Source of the DNA: Cellulophaga sp. RHA19
Lineage (GTDB): Bacteria; Bacteroidota; Bacteroidia; Flavobacteriales; Flavobacteriaceae
Assembly (NCBI RefSeq): GCF_002813425.1
Contig: NZ_PHUL01000001.1
Span: forward strand, 3,107,001 to 3,171,000
Direction of reading: 5' to 3'
DNA length: 64,000 nt
Position 1 is the stretch's first letter; the number at the start of each line of letters is the position of its first letter. The notes under the pieces were generated by a model. It saw only the letters and a list, made by a program, of their open reading frames with translations, searched no databases and had not been told where the DNA came from. Positions 7,194 through 16,402 of this stretch are shown piece after piece. A program made the position numbers and the translations under genes.

Positions 7194-8402
7194 ATGAAAA
7201 AATCAGTACTACTTTTTACAGCACTTTTAATAGGTACTTTTAGTACAATGGCTGTAACTACAGAAAACACAGAGAATAAGGTTGCAAGCAGCAATACTTT
7301 ATTACAAAACAACTCTTTTACTTTTATAGAGAACGGAGTTACATTTTCAGTTTTCCCTGATGGCGAATTCGATTTCTTTATTGATAATAGAGTAAATGTA
7401 AATGCTAATATAAATTTAGGAAGAAATGCAAATATTACCTTTAACACAGGTTACAACTACAATGCTTACGTACAGTATGATGATTACGGAGCTGTAATAC
7501 AAGTAGAAAACGTTCCTATTTATTATGACTATTATGGTAGAGTTGAGCAAATTGGTGATATAAACATTAATTACAGAAATAATAGAGTTCATAGATTAGG
7601 TGGTATGTATGTATATTATAACTCTAGAGGTTATTATGACTACCATAGAGGTTATATAAACAGATACAACAGAAACTATACATTTAACAGATACAACAGT
7701 TATTTTCATAGACCAGCAGTAAACTTTTGTTTAGTACAATCTAGACCATACAGAAGATATTATGCACCTACTAGATATACATACTATAGTCCTTACAGAA
7801 ATAACTATAGAAAATCTTATGTAAGAGTTGGTAAGTCTTATAAATATAACAAACGTAACAATTATAGGTCTGCTAATGTGTACAGAAACGATAAAAGAGT
7901 TACACCAAGAAGCAACAGAACTGTTGGTATTTCTAGAACAAACACTAGAACCGTAGCTCAAAACTCAAGAAAAAGCGACAGAACTATTATTAACAGAAAT
8001 AATAGAGCTGCAAGGTCTACAACAGTAACTAGAACAAGTAGTAGAAAACCAACTACATCTAGAACAGTTTCTAGATCTACAACATATAAAACTCCTGCTA
8101 AAAGCAGAACAAATAGTAGAGTTGGTAATACTAGAAGTACAACAACTAGAAGTGTTGCTAAAACACCAAATAGAACAAGTACTACAAGAAGTACAACGGT
8201 TAACAGAAGACCACAAAGTACAAATAGTAGAGCAACAAGAAGCACCACTAGAACCACTACAAGAGTTACAAAAACTCCAAGTAGAAGTAGTTCTTCTAAA
8301 AGTAGAGCTACATCAGTAAAAAGTAGCTCTAGAACATCAAGTAAAGCAAAAACTCCTTCTAGATCTAGTAGAACTAGCTCTAGTACTAGAAGCAGAAGAT
8401 AA
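7194..8402 (+). CDS. exported protein with Tyr/Asn-rich middle and Arg/Ser/Thr-rich tail
   Basis: A 402-residue protein I recognise only as a flavobacterial family without known function. A signal peptide (MKKSVLLFTALLIGTFSTMA) is followed by a compact domain (about 40-140) with repeated short beta-like motifs (VNVNANINLGRNANITFN). A Tyr/Asn/Arg-rich stretch spans about 140-230. The low-complexity tail (about 233-402) is built from R-S/T-T-R units and has no Asp or Glu after residue 262. The tail is strongly basic, uses mostly AGA for Arg, and could bind polyanions such as LPS, nucleic acid or exopolysaccharide; that is inference. It is a single gene behind a sigma-54-like promoter and is followed by a hairpin. 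Confidence 0.85.
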   Translation: MKKSVLLFTALLIGTFSTMAVTTENTENKVASSNTLLQNNSFTFIENGVTFSVFPDGEFDFFIDNRVNVNANINLGRNANITFNTGYNYNAYVQYDDYGAVIQVENVPIYYDYYGRVEQIGDININYRNNRVHRLGGMYVYYNSRGYYDYHRGYINRYNRNYTFNRYNSYFHRPAVNFCLVQSRPYRRYYAPTRYTYYSPYRNNYRKSYVRVGKSYKYNKRNNYRSANVYRNDKRVTPRSNRTVGISRTNTRTVAQNSRKSDRTIINRNNRAARSTTVTRTSSRKPTTSRTVSRSTTYKTPAKSRTNSRVGNTRSTTTRSVAKTPNRTSTTRSTTVNRRPQSTNSRATRSTTRTTTRVTKTPSRSSSSKSRATSVKSSSRTSSKAKTPSRSSRTSSSTRSRR

Positions 8403-8432
8403 TAAAGACAGTTTTTTAGGTTGTTAGTTGTT

Positions 8433-8466
8433 AAAGCCCTTGGAGAATTTATTCTTCTGGGGCTTT
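8433..8466. terminator. terminator between convergent genes
   Basis: Hairpin with AAAGCCC/GGGCTTT outer arms and GAGAA/TTCTT-type inner pairing, lying between the convergent genes ending at 8402 (+) and 8471 (-). Confidence 0.6.
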
Positions 8467-8470
8467 ACTT

Positions 8471-9934
8471 TTATTTGCTTTTTTTGTTGAAATAAGGAGA
8501 TACTATACTGTACACATCTTCAGAGACTCTAAGTTTATAAAGCACAAAAATATAAACAATACTAATTATGATACTTTTTAAAGCAATGTTTATTACAGGA
8601 TAAAAATTAAAATTAACATAGAAAAACAAACCACCTAACACACATAAAAGTAACAACACCTTAAGAGTATCTAAACTAAACGGATGCATTTTAAACTTGG
8701 AATACACATAGCCTATTTTTACAGCATTAAAACTTGCTATAGCTATAAATGTTGCCCAAGCTGCACCTTCTAACCCATACGCAGGAATTAGAACATAGTT
8801 TAAGACCACAACTAAAATAGCCAGCATTACTCCCATTACTAAAATTGCTCTGTAATAGTCAGAATTAAAAAGGATAGAATTACTATTTCCTAAAAGAGCA
8901 TCTAAAACTTTTGTTAGACCAATTAAAAACACAACTAACATTCCTCCTCTATAAGCCACAGGCATTAGCTTGTATAGCTCCTGAAGATTTAAGATTATCA
9001 ACAAAAAAATAATTCCTGATATAATAAATAAGGTTAAAGAAGATTTTTTATACAATTTACGTAACTCTCGCCTGTCATTGTTGTTAAGCAATTTTGCAGT
9101 AAGCGGATGTGTAATTTGATGCATAGCTCTAGACGGTACAGTAATTACAGTAGCTATAAACACAGAAACACCATAAAAAGCAACATTTTCTATAGCAACA
9201 TACTGGTTAAGCATAAATTTATCTATCTCTAATAATATAACAGCTGCAGAACCACCTAGTATTATAAGTGCACTGTATTTTACAATTGAAATATAATTTT
9301 TTGGAAGCTTAAAACTAAAACCAGGCATTTCTAAACTAAAGGCATAAAGTTTCATTATTAGCAAACGCAGTACGTAAACACCAACCAAAGCTTTTAAAAA
9401 AAAGTCTACTCCAATTATGTTGTAATATACCAATACAAGTAAAATAGCTATACAAAGCCTACCAAAAACTTCTTTCATAAAGTTTCCAAAAACAGATTTC
9501 ATATGCACTTTTACCCAGGAGTAAAAAATTTCAAAATAAGACATAGCAAGGCCTACTAAAAAAATATACCAAACATAACCTCTTACTTCTTTATTTTTTT
9601 CAGCTAAAAAATCTCCTATAAAATCGGTAGCAAAAAAAGTAAACAGTGCAAATGGTATAATTATAAGTAAAGGCAAATAAAGCATAAGGCTTAAAAAAGC
9701 AGTGGACTCCTCACCATCTTTATAACTACTATAAAATTTAACTAGTGTATTTTGTACACCAAACGTTAGCAGAGGCATTAATAACGCAGCAGTTGCCAAT
9801 ATAACGGTTACTAAACCGTAATTTTCTTTAGATAAAAAATTGGTATAAAAAAAAAGAGTATTAATGGCACCTATACCAAAACCAACAAAGGTTACAATAG
9901 TATTGTTAAAAGTTTGTTTAAATACGATACCCAT
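8471..9934 (-). CDS. polysaccharide/lipid-linked oligosaccharide flippase (Wzx-like)
   Basis: A 487-residue integral membrane protein of the MOP/polysaccharide-synthesis superfamily with about 12-14 predicted hydrophobic helices (for example LGGLFFYVNFNFYPVINIAL near the C-terminus). It is likely to flip lipid-linked sugar units across the inner membrane during capsule or O-antigen assembly. The start at 9934 overlaps the 3' end of the upstream glycosyltransferase by 17 bases, so the two are translationally coupled. The substrate is unknown. The full sugar cluster is not here; this is a minimal flippase, glycosyltransferase and YfhO unit. Confidence 0.88.
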   Translation of the reverse strand: MGIVFKQTFNNTIVTFVGFGIGAINTLFFYTNFLSKENYGLVTVILATAALLMPLLTFGVQNTLVKFYSSYKDGEESTAFLSLMLYLPLLIIIPFALFTFFATDFIGDFLAEKNKEVRGYVWYIFLVGLAMSYFEIFYSWVKVHMKSVFGNFMKEVFGRLCIAILLVLVYYNIIGVDFFLKALVGVYVLRLLIMKLYAFSLEMPGFSFKLPKNYISIVKYSALIILGGSAAVILLEIDKFMLNQYVAIENVAFYGVSVFIATVITVPSRAMHQITHPLTAKLLNNNDRRELRKLYKKSSLTLFIISGIIFLLIILNLQELYKLMPVAYRGGMLVVFLIGLTKVLDALLGNSNSILFNSDYYRAILVMGVMLAILVVVLNYVLIPAYGLEGAAWATFIAIASFNAVKIGYVYSKFKMHPFSLDTLKVLLLLCVLGGLFFYVNFNFYPVINIALKSIIISIVYIFVLYKLRVSEDVYSIVSPYFNKKSK

Positions 9935-11204
9935 ATAAATGATTGGCTAATTTAGCTGTACGTTCTTTTCTACTGTATGTATTAATATTAGTAGAATTAA
10001 CGTTTAATTTTTTTGTTTGATATTTATAAAACCAATCTAAAAGTAAACTTTTTAAATTAGATGTATCATTGTAATTAAAAGCAACTCCAGTATTTGTCTC
10101 TTTTATTATGGTACTTACCTCCCAACCTTTAGGTCCTATTGCTAAAATTGGCCTTTTTGCCCGCATATACTCAAACAACTTGCCTGCAATAATACCAATT
10201 GTATCTGCAGAATCTATTTCTGAAAGTAATAATACTTGTGATTTTTCTTGATATGCCAATGCTTCTGTATGTGACACGTAACCAATTAAATTTACGTAAG
10301 ACTTTAAATTGTATTTGTAAATTGTTTCTAAAACATCTTCACTTACTACACCAATAAACTGAAGCGATAAACTATTTTTAAACTCTTCGTTTTCATTACA
10401 CAACTCAGACAATGCTTGCCACAAATTTTCTGGGTTACGCCCAGTTAGTAAAGATCCTATATGAGAAATGGTAAACATAGCATCTAAGGCTACACCACTA
10501 GAAATAGCACCATCAAAGCCGTTAGTTATTACCTCTATTGGTTTAGTTGTTATTTCTTTAAACTCAGTTTTAGTAGTATTACTTGTAACAATAATACTAT
10601 CTGCGCTATTTAATACTAAATGTTCTAAATACTTATGTTTTTTAGCTGATGCCTTACTTAACTTTAGTTTTTTATGGTACCCAATAGACGTCCAAGGATC
10701 TCTAAAGTCTGACACCCAATTTACCCCTAATTTATCCTTTAGTTTTAAACCTATTAAATGTACACTATGTGGTGGTCCTGTTGTTATTATTGTATTTATT
10801 TGCTCTTCTACTAGTATTGAAGATAAATAATTAACAGATGGTTTTACCCAATTTTTACGAGCATCAGGTATAAAAAAATTACCACGAACCCAAAGCAAAA
10901 TTTTTTCTATTACAGATTGATTTTTACTCTGTATTAGACCTGAACTAATTTTCTTTGTTTTATTTTTTGATAAAAAGCTAGCCCAACCATAAGGTTCATT
11001 TATTTTATGTTTGTAAATTTTAATGCCATCTGGGATTTCATTTACAAATGAAGTATCTACAATTGGGTAACTAGGATTTTCTGGCACATAAACTACAGGC
11101 TCTATATTAAAATCCCTTAAGTATGTAACAAATTTAAGCCAGCGCTGCACACCAGGACCACCTGCCGGTGGCCAATAATAAGCAATAATTAGCACCTTCT
11201 GCAT
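9918..11204 (-). CDS. GT4-type glycosyltransferase
   Basis: A 428-residue cytoplasmic glycosyltransferase of GT-B fold. The N-terminus MQKVLIIAYYWPPAGGPGVQ is the donor/acceptor-loop motif of family 4 enzymes. WVSDFRDPWTSIG lies mid-protein, and the C-terminal nucleotide-sugar domain contains KLFEYMRAKRPILAIG, including the conserved E of the E-X7-E region. The start codon overlaps the stop of the YfhO gene (TAATG), and its own 3' end overlaps the flippase gene. The three are therefore probably one envelope-polysaccharide or glycolipid operon. The sugar transferred is unknown. Confidence 0.9.
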   Translation of the reverse strand: MQKVLIIAYYWPPAGGPGVQRWLKFVTYLRDFNIEPVVYVPENPSYPIVDTSFVNEIPDGIKIYKHKINEPYGWASFLSKNKTKKISSGLIQSKNQSVIEKILLWVRGNFFIPDARKNWVKPSVNYLSSILVEEQINTIITTGPPHSVHLIGLKLKDKLGVNWVSDFRDPWTSIGYHKKLKLSKASAKKHKYLEHLVLNSADSIIVTSNTTKTEFKEITTKPIEVITNGFDGAISSGVALDAMFTISHIGSLLTGRNPENLWQALSELCNENEEFKNSLSLQFIGVVSEDVLETIYKYNLKSYVNLIGYVSHTEALAYQEKSQVLLLSEIDSADTIGIIAGKLFEYMRAKRPILAIGPKGWEVSTIIKETNTGVAFNYNDTSNLKSLLLDWFYKYQTKKLNVNSTNINTYSRKERTAKLANHLYGYRI

Positions 11205-13639
11205 TATGCATCTTCCTTTTTAGTTGTTTTTTTAAAACTAAAAATAATACCTCCAATAACTATTAAAGCTAAAAGAATATTACTAGCTAATGCAATTTTA
11301 CTTCCGTTTTTAACCACTTCTGGTTCAAACTTAAATTCAATTTTATGTTTACCTGCTGGTATTTGTAACGCTCTAAGCGTATAATTTACTTTAAAGTATG
11401 GTGAACTTTTTCCATCAATATACGCATTCCATCCGTTCTTATAGTACATTTCAGAAAACACAGCTAAAGCGTCATTTTGTGTTGTTGCTGTATACGTTAA
11501 ATGGTTAGGCTCATACTTATCTAAATTAATAGTAGCTGTAGAATCTTTTGCAAATGAAAACTTAGTTAACAACGGAAATTCTGACGTATTTACAACAGCA
11601 TCAGTCTTTATATTTAAACTATCTAAAGCCATTATTTCATCATTAGAAGAAGTTACCTTTCTTAAATTCTGAACAAACCAAGCATTACCCATAGCATTAG
11701 GGTTTACAGCTGGGTAAGATCGTCCTTCTTCATCTTCCTGAATTACATATTTTACGTTAAGCATACTTAAAACCCTAACGTTATTTTTATAAATATGAAA
11801 ATCAAATAAATCTTGCATAGTAGCCGGCTTAGCGCCATGGTAACCACCAATAGAGTTGTGGTAATAAGATGTGCTTGCACCATTTAAACCTTCTTTTGGG
11901 TTGTAAACGCGGTACACAGATGTATCTTGATTAATTTGCTTATTTGTAGTTGTTAACGGAAAAGGTTGTTCCATTTGTCTAGCACTAACAAAATCATCCT
12001 CTGTAACATACCTTTTTGCAACAGGTACTAAATCTGCTAAAATTAATATTCCTATTACTATTACAAATATGTTTAACTTAAGTCTTTTATGTATAAATAA
12101 AGATATGGTTACAGCTGCAAGTAATACATAAATTAAAGAACGTAACACATCACTAGTATATACTTCTTGGCGGTCTAGTTTTATCATAGTTAAAACTTCA
12201 TCACCAAAATATTTTCTATAAGTATCATCACTTAAAGCATCAAAAGTAAAGGTTCCTTTAACTAAAAATAATAGTATTAATGTTCCTAAAACTAATCCCG
12301 CGCTTATTAGTAATGATTTGTTGTATTTAGCTCTGTTTTCTTTCTCCTTAAATAAAGTCATTAAAGCTAAAATACCAAGCAAAGGAATACATAATTCTAA
12401 TACTACTTGTATAGATGAAACTGCCCTAAACTTATCATATAAAGGAAAATTATCTATCATAAAATTGGTTAAACCACTAAAGTTTTTACCCCAAGAAAGT
12501 AGTAAAGACATTATTACGCCTGCTAAAAGCCACCATTTTACTTTACCTTTTACGATAAATAATCCTAAAATAAACAAGAAAAATAAAACCGCACCAACAT
12601 AAGCAGCTCCAGAAACTCCGGGTTGGTCTCCCCAATACAACGGTAAGCCTTCTGCAAAATCTAATGCTTGTTTTCTTGGCAATCCCTTACGAATTAGAAA
12701 TTCATATGCTTTAGAATCTGTTCCTAAATTCTCTGAGTTAGAGCCTCCAAATAACCTTGGCACAAAAATGTTTAAAGATTCTGCTATTCCGTAACTATAT
12801 TGCGTAATATATTCTTTATCTAAACCTCCTGTACTTTCTCTTGGAGACCCATCATTATTTATAGTTAAATTAGATTTTCCTCTAGTACTCCAATCAGAGT
12901 ATTCTTTTGTTGCCATTAAATTAGTGGCATTTGTAGCAACGCCAATAAGTACAGCTACTAACAATAAACCAACAGAAGTAAAATAATGTTTTAACTGTTT
13001 TTCTTTAATTGCATATATTAAGTAAATAATACCCAAAATTAATATAAACAACATAAAATAATAGGTCATTTGGTAGTGGTTTGCATTAACCTCTAAAGCC
13101 ATTGCAAATGCTGTAAGTATAAAACCTAAAATATATTTTTTTCTAAACATTAAAACAATACCACCTAATAACATTGGTATATACCCTAGTGCGTGTGCTT
13201 TTGCATTGTGTCCAACCCCTAAAATAATTATTAAATAGGTACTAAAACCAAAAGCTAATGCGCCAATAGCTGCTAATCTATAATCTACCTTTAGGCAACA
13301 TAAAAGAATATAAAAACCTAAGAAGTATAAAAACAAATAATCTGCGGGTCTAGGTAAAAACCTAATTAGTTTATCTAATTTTTTAATGTAATTATGCGGA
13401 TAATTAGCTCCTAATTGGTAGGTAGGCATTCCGCCAAAAGCACTATTTGTCCAATATGGTTCTGTATTTGTTTTTTCTCTAAAGTTATTTTGCTCTTTTG
13501 CCATTCCTGTATATTGAGCAATATCTGACTGAAATATTTTTTTACCTTGTAATACAGGAGTAAAATATGCCAAAGAAGCAACTACAAATAAAATAAGAAC
13601 AAAAAAGTTTATTAAAATTGATTTAAAATTGATTTTCAT
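11204..13639 (-). CDS. YfhO-family membrane protein (putative lipid-sugar transferase)
   Basis: An 811-residue polytopic membrane protein of the YfhO family: more than ten N-terminal and central hydrophobic helices (SILINFFVLILFVVASLAYF first), a large soluble domain at about 560-770, and a last helix before the Lys-rich C-terminus. In Gram-positives YfhO-type proteins act in glycosylation of lipoteichoic acid; in Flavobacteriaceae the function is unproven. It is the first gene of the three-gene unit with the glycosyltransferase and flippase, sharing an overlapping TAATG junction. That context supports a role in moving or adding sugars at the envelope. Confidence 0.88.
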   Translation of the reverse strand: MKINFKSILINFFVLILFVVASLAYFTPVLQGKKIFQSDIAQYTGMAKEQNNFREKTNTEPYWTNSAFGGMPTYQLGANYPHNYIKKLDKLIRFLPRPADYLFLYFLGFYILLCCLKVDYRLAAIGALAFGFSTYLIIILGVGHNAKAHALGYIPMLLGGIVLMFRKKYILGFILTAFAMALEVNANHYQMTYYFMLFILILGIIYLIYAIKEKQLKHYFTSVGLLLVAVLIGVATNATNLMATKEYSDWSTRGKSNLTINNDGSPRESTGGLDKEYITQYSYGIAESLNIFVPRLFGGSNSENLGTDSKAYEFLIRKGLPRKQALDFAEGLPLYWGDQPGVSGAAYVGAVLFFLFILGLFIVKGKVKWWLLAGVIMSLLLSWGKNFSGLTNFMIDNFPLYDKFRAVSSIQVVLELCIPLLGILALMTLFKEKENRAKYNKSLLISAGLVLGTLILLFLVKGTFTFDALSDDTYRKYFGDEVLTMIKLDRQEVYTSDVLRSLIYVLLAAVTISLFIHKRLKLNIFVIVIGILILADLVPVAKRYVTEDDFVSARQMEQPFPLTTTNKQINQDTSVYRVYNPKEGLNGASTSYYHNSIGGYHGAKPATMQDLFDFHIYKNNVRVLSMLNVKYVIQEDEEGRSYPAVNPNAMGNAWFVQNLRKVTSSNDEIMALDSLNIKTDAVVNTSEFPLLTKFSFAKDSTATINLDKYEPNHLTYTATTQNDALAVFSEMYYKNGWNAYIDGKSSPYFKVNYTLRALQIPAGKHKIEFKFEPEVVKNGSKIALASNILLALIVIGGIIFSFKKTTKKEDA

Positions 13640-13748
13640 TATGTTGTTAGTGTTGTATTTAAATTATCACACAAAAGTTTAGCAAAATAAGCATTTTTTA
13701 ATTGCCCAAATACTAAACTCATTAAAGGTTGGTTGTTATTTATTAGGA

Positions 13749-14015
13749 CTATTCTACTTCTTCAAAATCTATATACTCCCCTACTTTTTTTGATGGGTTA
13801 GATTTAAATTTTGTTTTCTTTTTTGAAGCAGAAGACTGTGTTGTATTAGGATTACCTTGATTAGGGTTTTGAGAAAATTGTTCAAATTTTTTCTTTAAAT
13901 GTTCCTCTGTTTTTTTAGCTGCATAGTTCATCATTTTTGGTGCATATAAGCGCACTAAAAACTTTAGCAGGTAATAAACCGTAATAATTACGAGAATAGC
14001 TATTAAAAAATCCAT
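13749..14015 (-). CDS. DUF4834-family small membrane protein
   Basis: An 88-residue protein with one N-terminal helix (MDFLIAILVIITVYYLLKFL), then a charged Lys- and Gln/Asn-rich region ending in VGEYIDFEEVE. This is the pattern of the Bacteroidota DUF4834 family, function unknown. It lies 109 bases upstream of the YfhO gene in the same orientation and might share its transcript. A TAnnTTTG box (TATTTTTG, minus strand, 14037-14044) lies 21 bases upstream. Confidence 0.85.
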   Translation of the reverse strand: MDFLIAILVIITVYYLLKFLVRLYAPKMMNYAAKKTEEHLKKKFEQFSQNPNQGNPNTTQSSASKKKTKFKSNPSKKVGEYIDFEEVE

Positions 14016-14119
14016 AATTGTTGTAAAAATTTATATCAAAAATACAATTCTACCGTTGTATATAAAGATTATATCTCTTAAAATAATAATAAAAGTGACA
14101 TTTAGGTAAGCTCATAGGT

Positions 14120-15142
14120 ATGAAAAAATTAAAAAATATATTCTCTTTATTTCTTTTTACACTTCCTTTTTTAGGAATATCACAATACACAGACGTTATA
14201 AACTCTAACAGACCAGGACAATCTGTAAGCGCATATTCTATTGGTACTGGGGTAATACAAGCCGAAACAGGAATATCTTATGAAAAACAAAGTCACAACA
14301 CTTTGCAAACAGACTCTAAATTACTTGGCATAGATTTAGCCCTTAGATATGGTTTGTTTTTTGAAGAATTAGAAATTATTTACGAGGGCACATATACTAA
14401 TGAAAATAGAACTTATTCTACCATTGGATTCCCTGATCAAAAATATACAGACTTTAAAAGAAACAGAATAGGGCTAAAATATTTAATTTTTGACCCCTAC
14501 AAGAGTGAAGAAAGAAGAAAACCCAATTTATATAGCTGGAAAGCCAACAATACTTTTCAGTTAAAGAATTTAATACCAGCAATATCTGTATATGCAGGTG
14601 CTAATTTTGTTTTAGGTGACAATCCTTATTATCCTGGTGAAGCCACTATTTCTCCAAGAGGTATGATTGCAACACAAAGTAGATTATCTCCTAAATTTGT
14701 ACTTATTACAAATGTAGCTTATGACCGTATTGGTACAGAATTTCCTGAGTGGAGCTATATTGTTTCTTTATCTCATGCTTTTAGAAACCCTAAATGGAGT
14801 GTTTTTGCCGAAAACCAAGGAATTAAAAGTGATAGGTATTCTGATGTTGTTTTTAGAGGCGGTACTGCTTATTTAATTGATGAAAATATGCAAGTAGATA
14901 TGCACTTAGGAGCTAATATAAAAGATACACCTACACGTTTATTTTTTGCTGCCGGATTCTCTTATAGGATAGACAACCACAAGGATAAAGAAATTGCAAT
15001 TGAAGATCAAAATGCAACCACCAAAGACGGAAAAATCAGAAAAAAAGATCTTAAAAAGAAAAGAAAGCAAGCCAAGAGAGATGCAAAATCTAAAAAAAGC
15101 ACAAAAAAGAAATCTAAAGATGAAGAACCTATAGATTTTTAA
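14120..15142 (+). CDS. outer-membrane transporter-like beta-barrel with Lys-rich tail
   Basis: A 340-residue exported protein. The signal peptide ends near FLGISQ. The SNRPGQSVSAYSIGTGVIQ start followed by amphipathic beta strands is typical of the PF13557 MetA-pathway/transporter outer-membrane family. After the last strand (FFAAGFSYRID, about residue 285) comes a very basic tail of about 45 residues (RKKDLKKKRKQAKRD...). The tail would lie in the periplasm or be cleaved. Cargo is unknown. It is divergent from the DUF4834 gene. Confidence 0.82.
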   Translation: MKKLKNIFSLFLFTLPFLGISQYTDVINSNRPGQSVSAYSIGTGVIQAETGISYEKQSHNTLQTDSKLLGIDLALRYGLFFEELEIIYEGTYTNENRTYSTIGFPDQKYTDFKRNRIGLKYLIFDPYKSEERRKPNLYSWKANNTFQLKNLIPAISVYAGANFVLGDNPYYPGEATISPRGMIATQSRLSPKFVLITNVAYDRIGTEFPEWSYIVSLSHAFRNPKWSVFAENQGIKSDRYSDVVFRGGTAYLIDENMQVDMHLGANIKDTPTRLFFAAGFSYRIDNHKDKEIAIEDQNATTKDGKIRKKDLKKKRKQAKRDAKSKKSTKKKSKDEEPIDF

Positions 15143-15226
15143 TCCAATCCTATAATTTTTATAAGTACAAACTTTCTCTTATTAATTAATATCCCTAATA
15201 TTGATGTAGCAAAAAGATATTAGAAT

Positions 15227-16345
15227 ATGATTACTATTGTTGAAGCTAAAACGAAAGCAGATTTAAAAAAATTTGTGAAATTTCCGTTTAGTATATATAA
15301 AGATTCTCCGTACTGGGTACCTCCTATTATAAGTGATGAATTAGACTCTTTTAATAAAGATAAAAATCCTGTATTTAAAGATGCAGAAGCTTGGTTTCTG
15401 TTAGCTTATGATGGACCTAAACTTGTAGGTAGAGTTGCTGCTATTATTAACTGGATAGAAATAAATCAGCAAAAAGTAAAAAAAATGCGTTTTGGTTGGT
15501 TTGATTTTATTGATGACACAAACGTGTCTGAAGCGTTACTACAAAAGGTTGAAGAAATAGGAAAAGAACACAACTTAGAGTATATGGAAGGGCCTGTTGG
15601 TTTTTCTAACCTAGACAAAGTTGGTGTTGTTACAGAAGGTTATGAGCATATTGGTAATATGATAACTTGGTATAACCACCCTTACTATGTAAACCACTAT
15701 GAGCGTTTAGACTTTAAAAAAGAAAAAGAATATTTAGAAAATAAGTTTCCATTTGCAAATGCTAAACCAGAGTTTTTTGAAAGGATACAAGCCTTAATAA
15801 AAAAGAGATATAACTTAAGAGAGCTAAACTTTACAAAAACTAAAGATGTAATGCCTTTAGCTGACAAAATGTTTGACCTTTTTAATGAGTCTTATGCTTC
15901 TTTATCTTCATTTGTACCTATAAACGACATACAAAAAGAGCATTTTAAAAATAAATACATAAGCTTTATAAACCCAGAGTATATAAAATTTGTAGTTGAT
16001 AAAGATGATAACTTAGTAGCATTTTCTATAGTTATGCCATCGTTTTCTAAAGCTTTACAAAAATCTAAAGGAAAGTTATTTCCTTTTGGTGCATACCATT
16101 TGTTACAAGCAAAAAAACACAGTAAAGATGTTATTTTCTATTTGATAGGCGTGCATCCAGATTACCAAAACAAAGGTGTTACAGCTATTCTTTTTAATGA
16201 ATGCTACAAGACCTTTAAAGCTAAAAATATAGAAAACTGTATACGAACTCCAGAATTAGAAGAAAATACAGCAATTAGGCAAATTTGGAAGAATTTTGAT
16301 CCTAAAATATTTAGAAGACGTAGAACATACCGTAAAAACTTATAA
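15227..16345 (+). CDS. GNAT-like acyltransferase family protein
   Basis: A 372-residue protein of a conserved bacterial family with a GNAT-like C-terminal domain. HPDYQNKGVTAILFNE (about residues 310-325) resembles the acetyl-CoA-binding Q/R-X-X-G-X-G/A segment. The N-terminus (PFSIYKDSPYWVPPI) and GPVGFSNLDKVGVVTEGYEH are family hallmarks. Genome annotations often call it N-acetyltransferase or, misleadingly, GTP cyclohydrolase. The substrate is unknown. It is a single gene ended by a strong terminator and convergent with the oxoamine synthase. Confidence 0.78.
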   Translation: MITIVEAKTKADLKKFVKFPFSIYKDSPYWVPPIISDELDSFNKDKNPVFKDAEAWFLLAYDGPKLVGRVAAIINWIEINQQKVKKMRFGWFDFIDDTNVSEALLQKVEEIGKEHNLEYMEGPVGFSNLDKVGVVTEGYEHIGNMITWYNHPYYVNHYERLDFKKEKEYLENKFPFANAKPEFFERIQALIKKRYNLRELNFTKTKDVMPLADKMFDLFNESYASLSSFVPINDIQKEHFKNKYISFINPEYIKFVVDKDDNLVAFSIVMPSFSKALQKSKGKLFPFGAYHLLQAKKHSKDVIFYLIGVHPDYQNKGVTAILFNECYKTFKAKNIENCIRTPELEENTAIRQIWKNFDPKIFRRRRTYRKNL

Positions 16346-16350
16346 AAACT

Positions 16351-16380
16351 AAAAAACCCAAGCAAGTAGCTTGGGTTTTT
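16351..16380. terminator. bidirectional terminator
   Basis: Hairpin AAAACCCAAGC-AAGTA-GCTTGGGTTTT with A and T runs on either side, between convergent genes ending at 16345 (+) and 16403 (-). Confidence 0.88.
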
Positions 16381-16402
16381 TACTATATGTAATAAAAGAT
16401 TT

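Noticed and set aside
7958..8257. Long Leu/Val-rich open frame opposite the Arg-rich tail
   Set aside because: It is the antisense of repeated AGA/ACA/AGT codons in the tail of the gene at 7194; biased composition explains it.
7230..8402. Repeated R-S-T units as a DNA repeat array or CRISPR-like element
   Set aside because: No regular spacer/repeat length; the pattern is amino-acid low complexity inside one frame.
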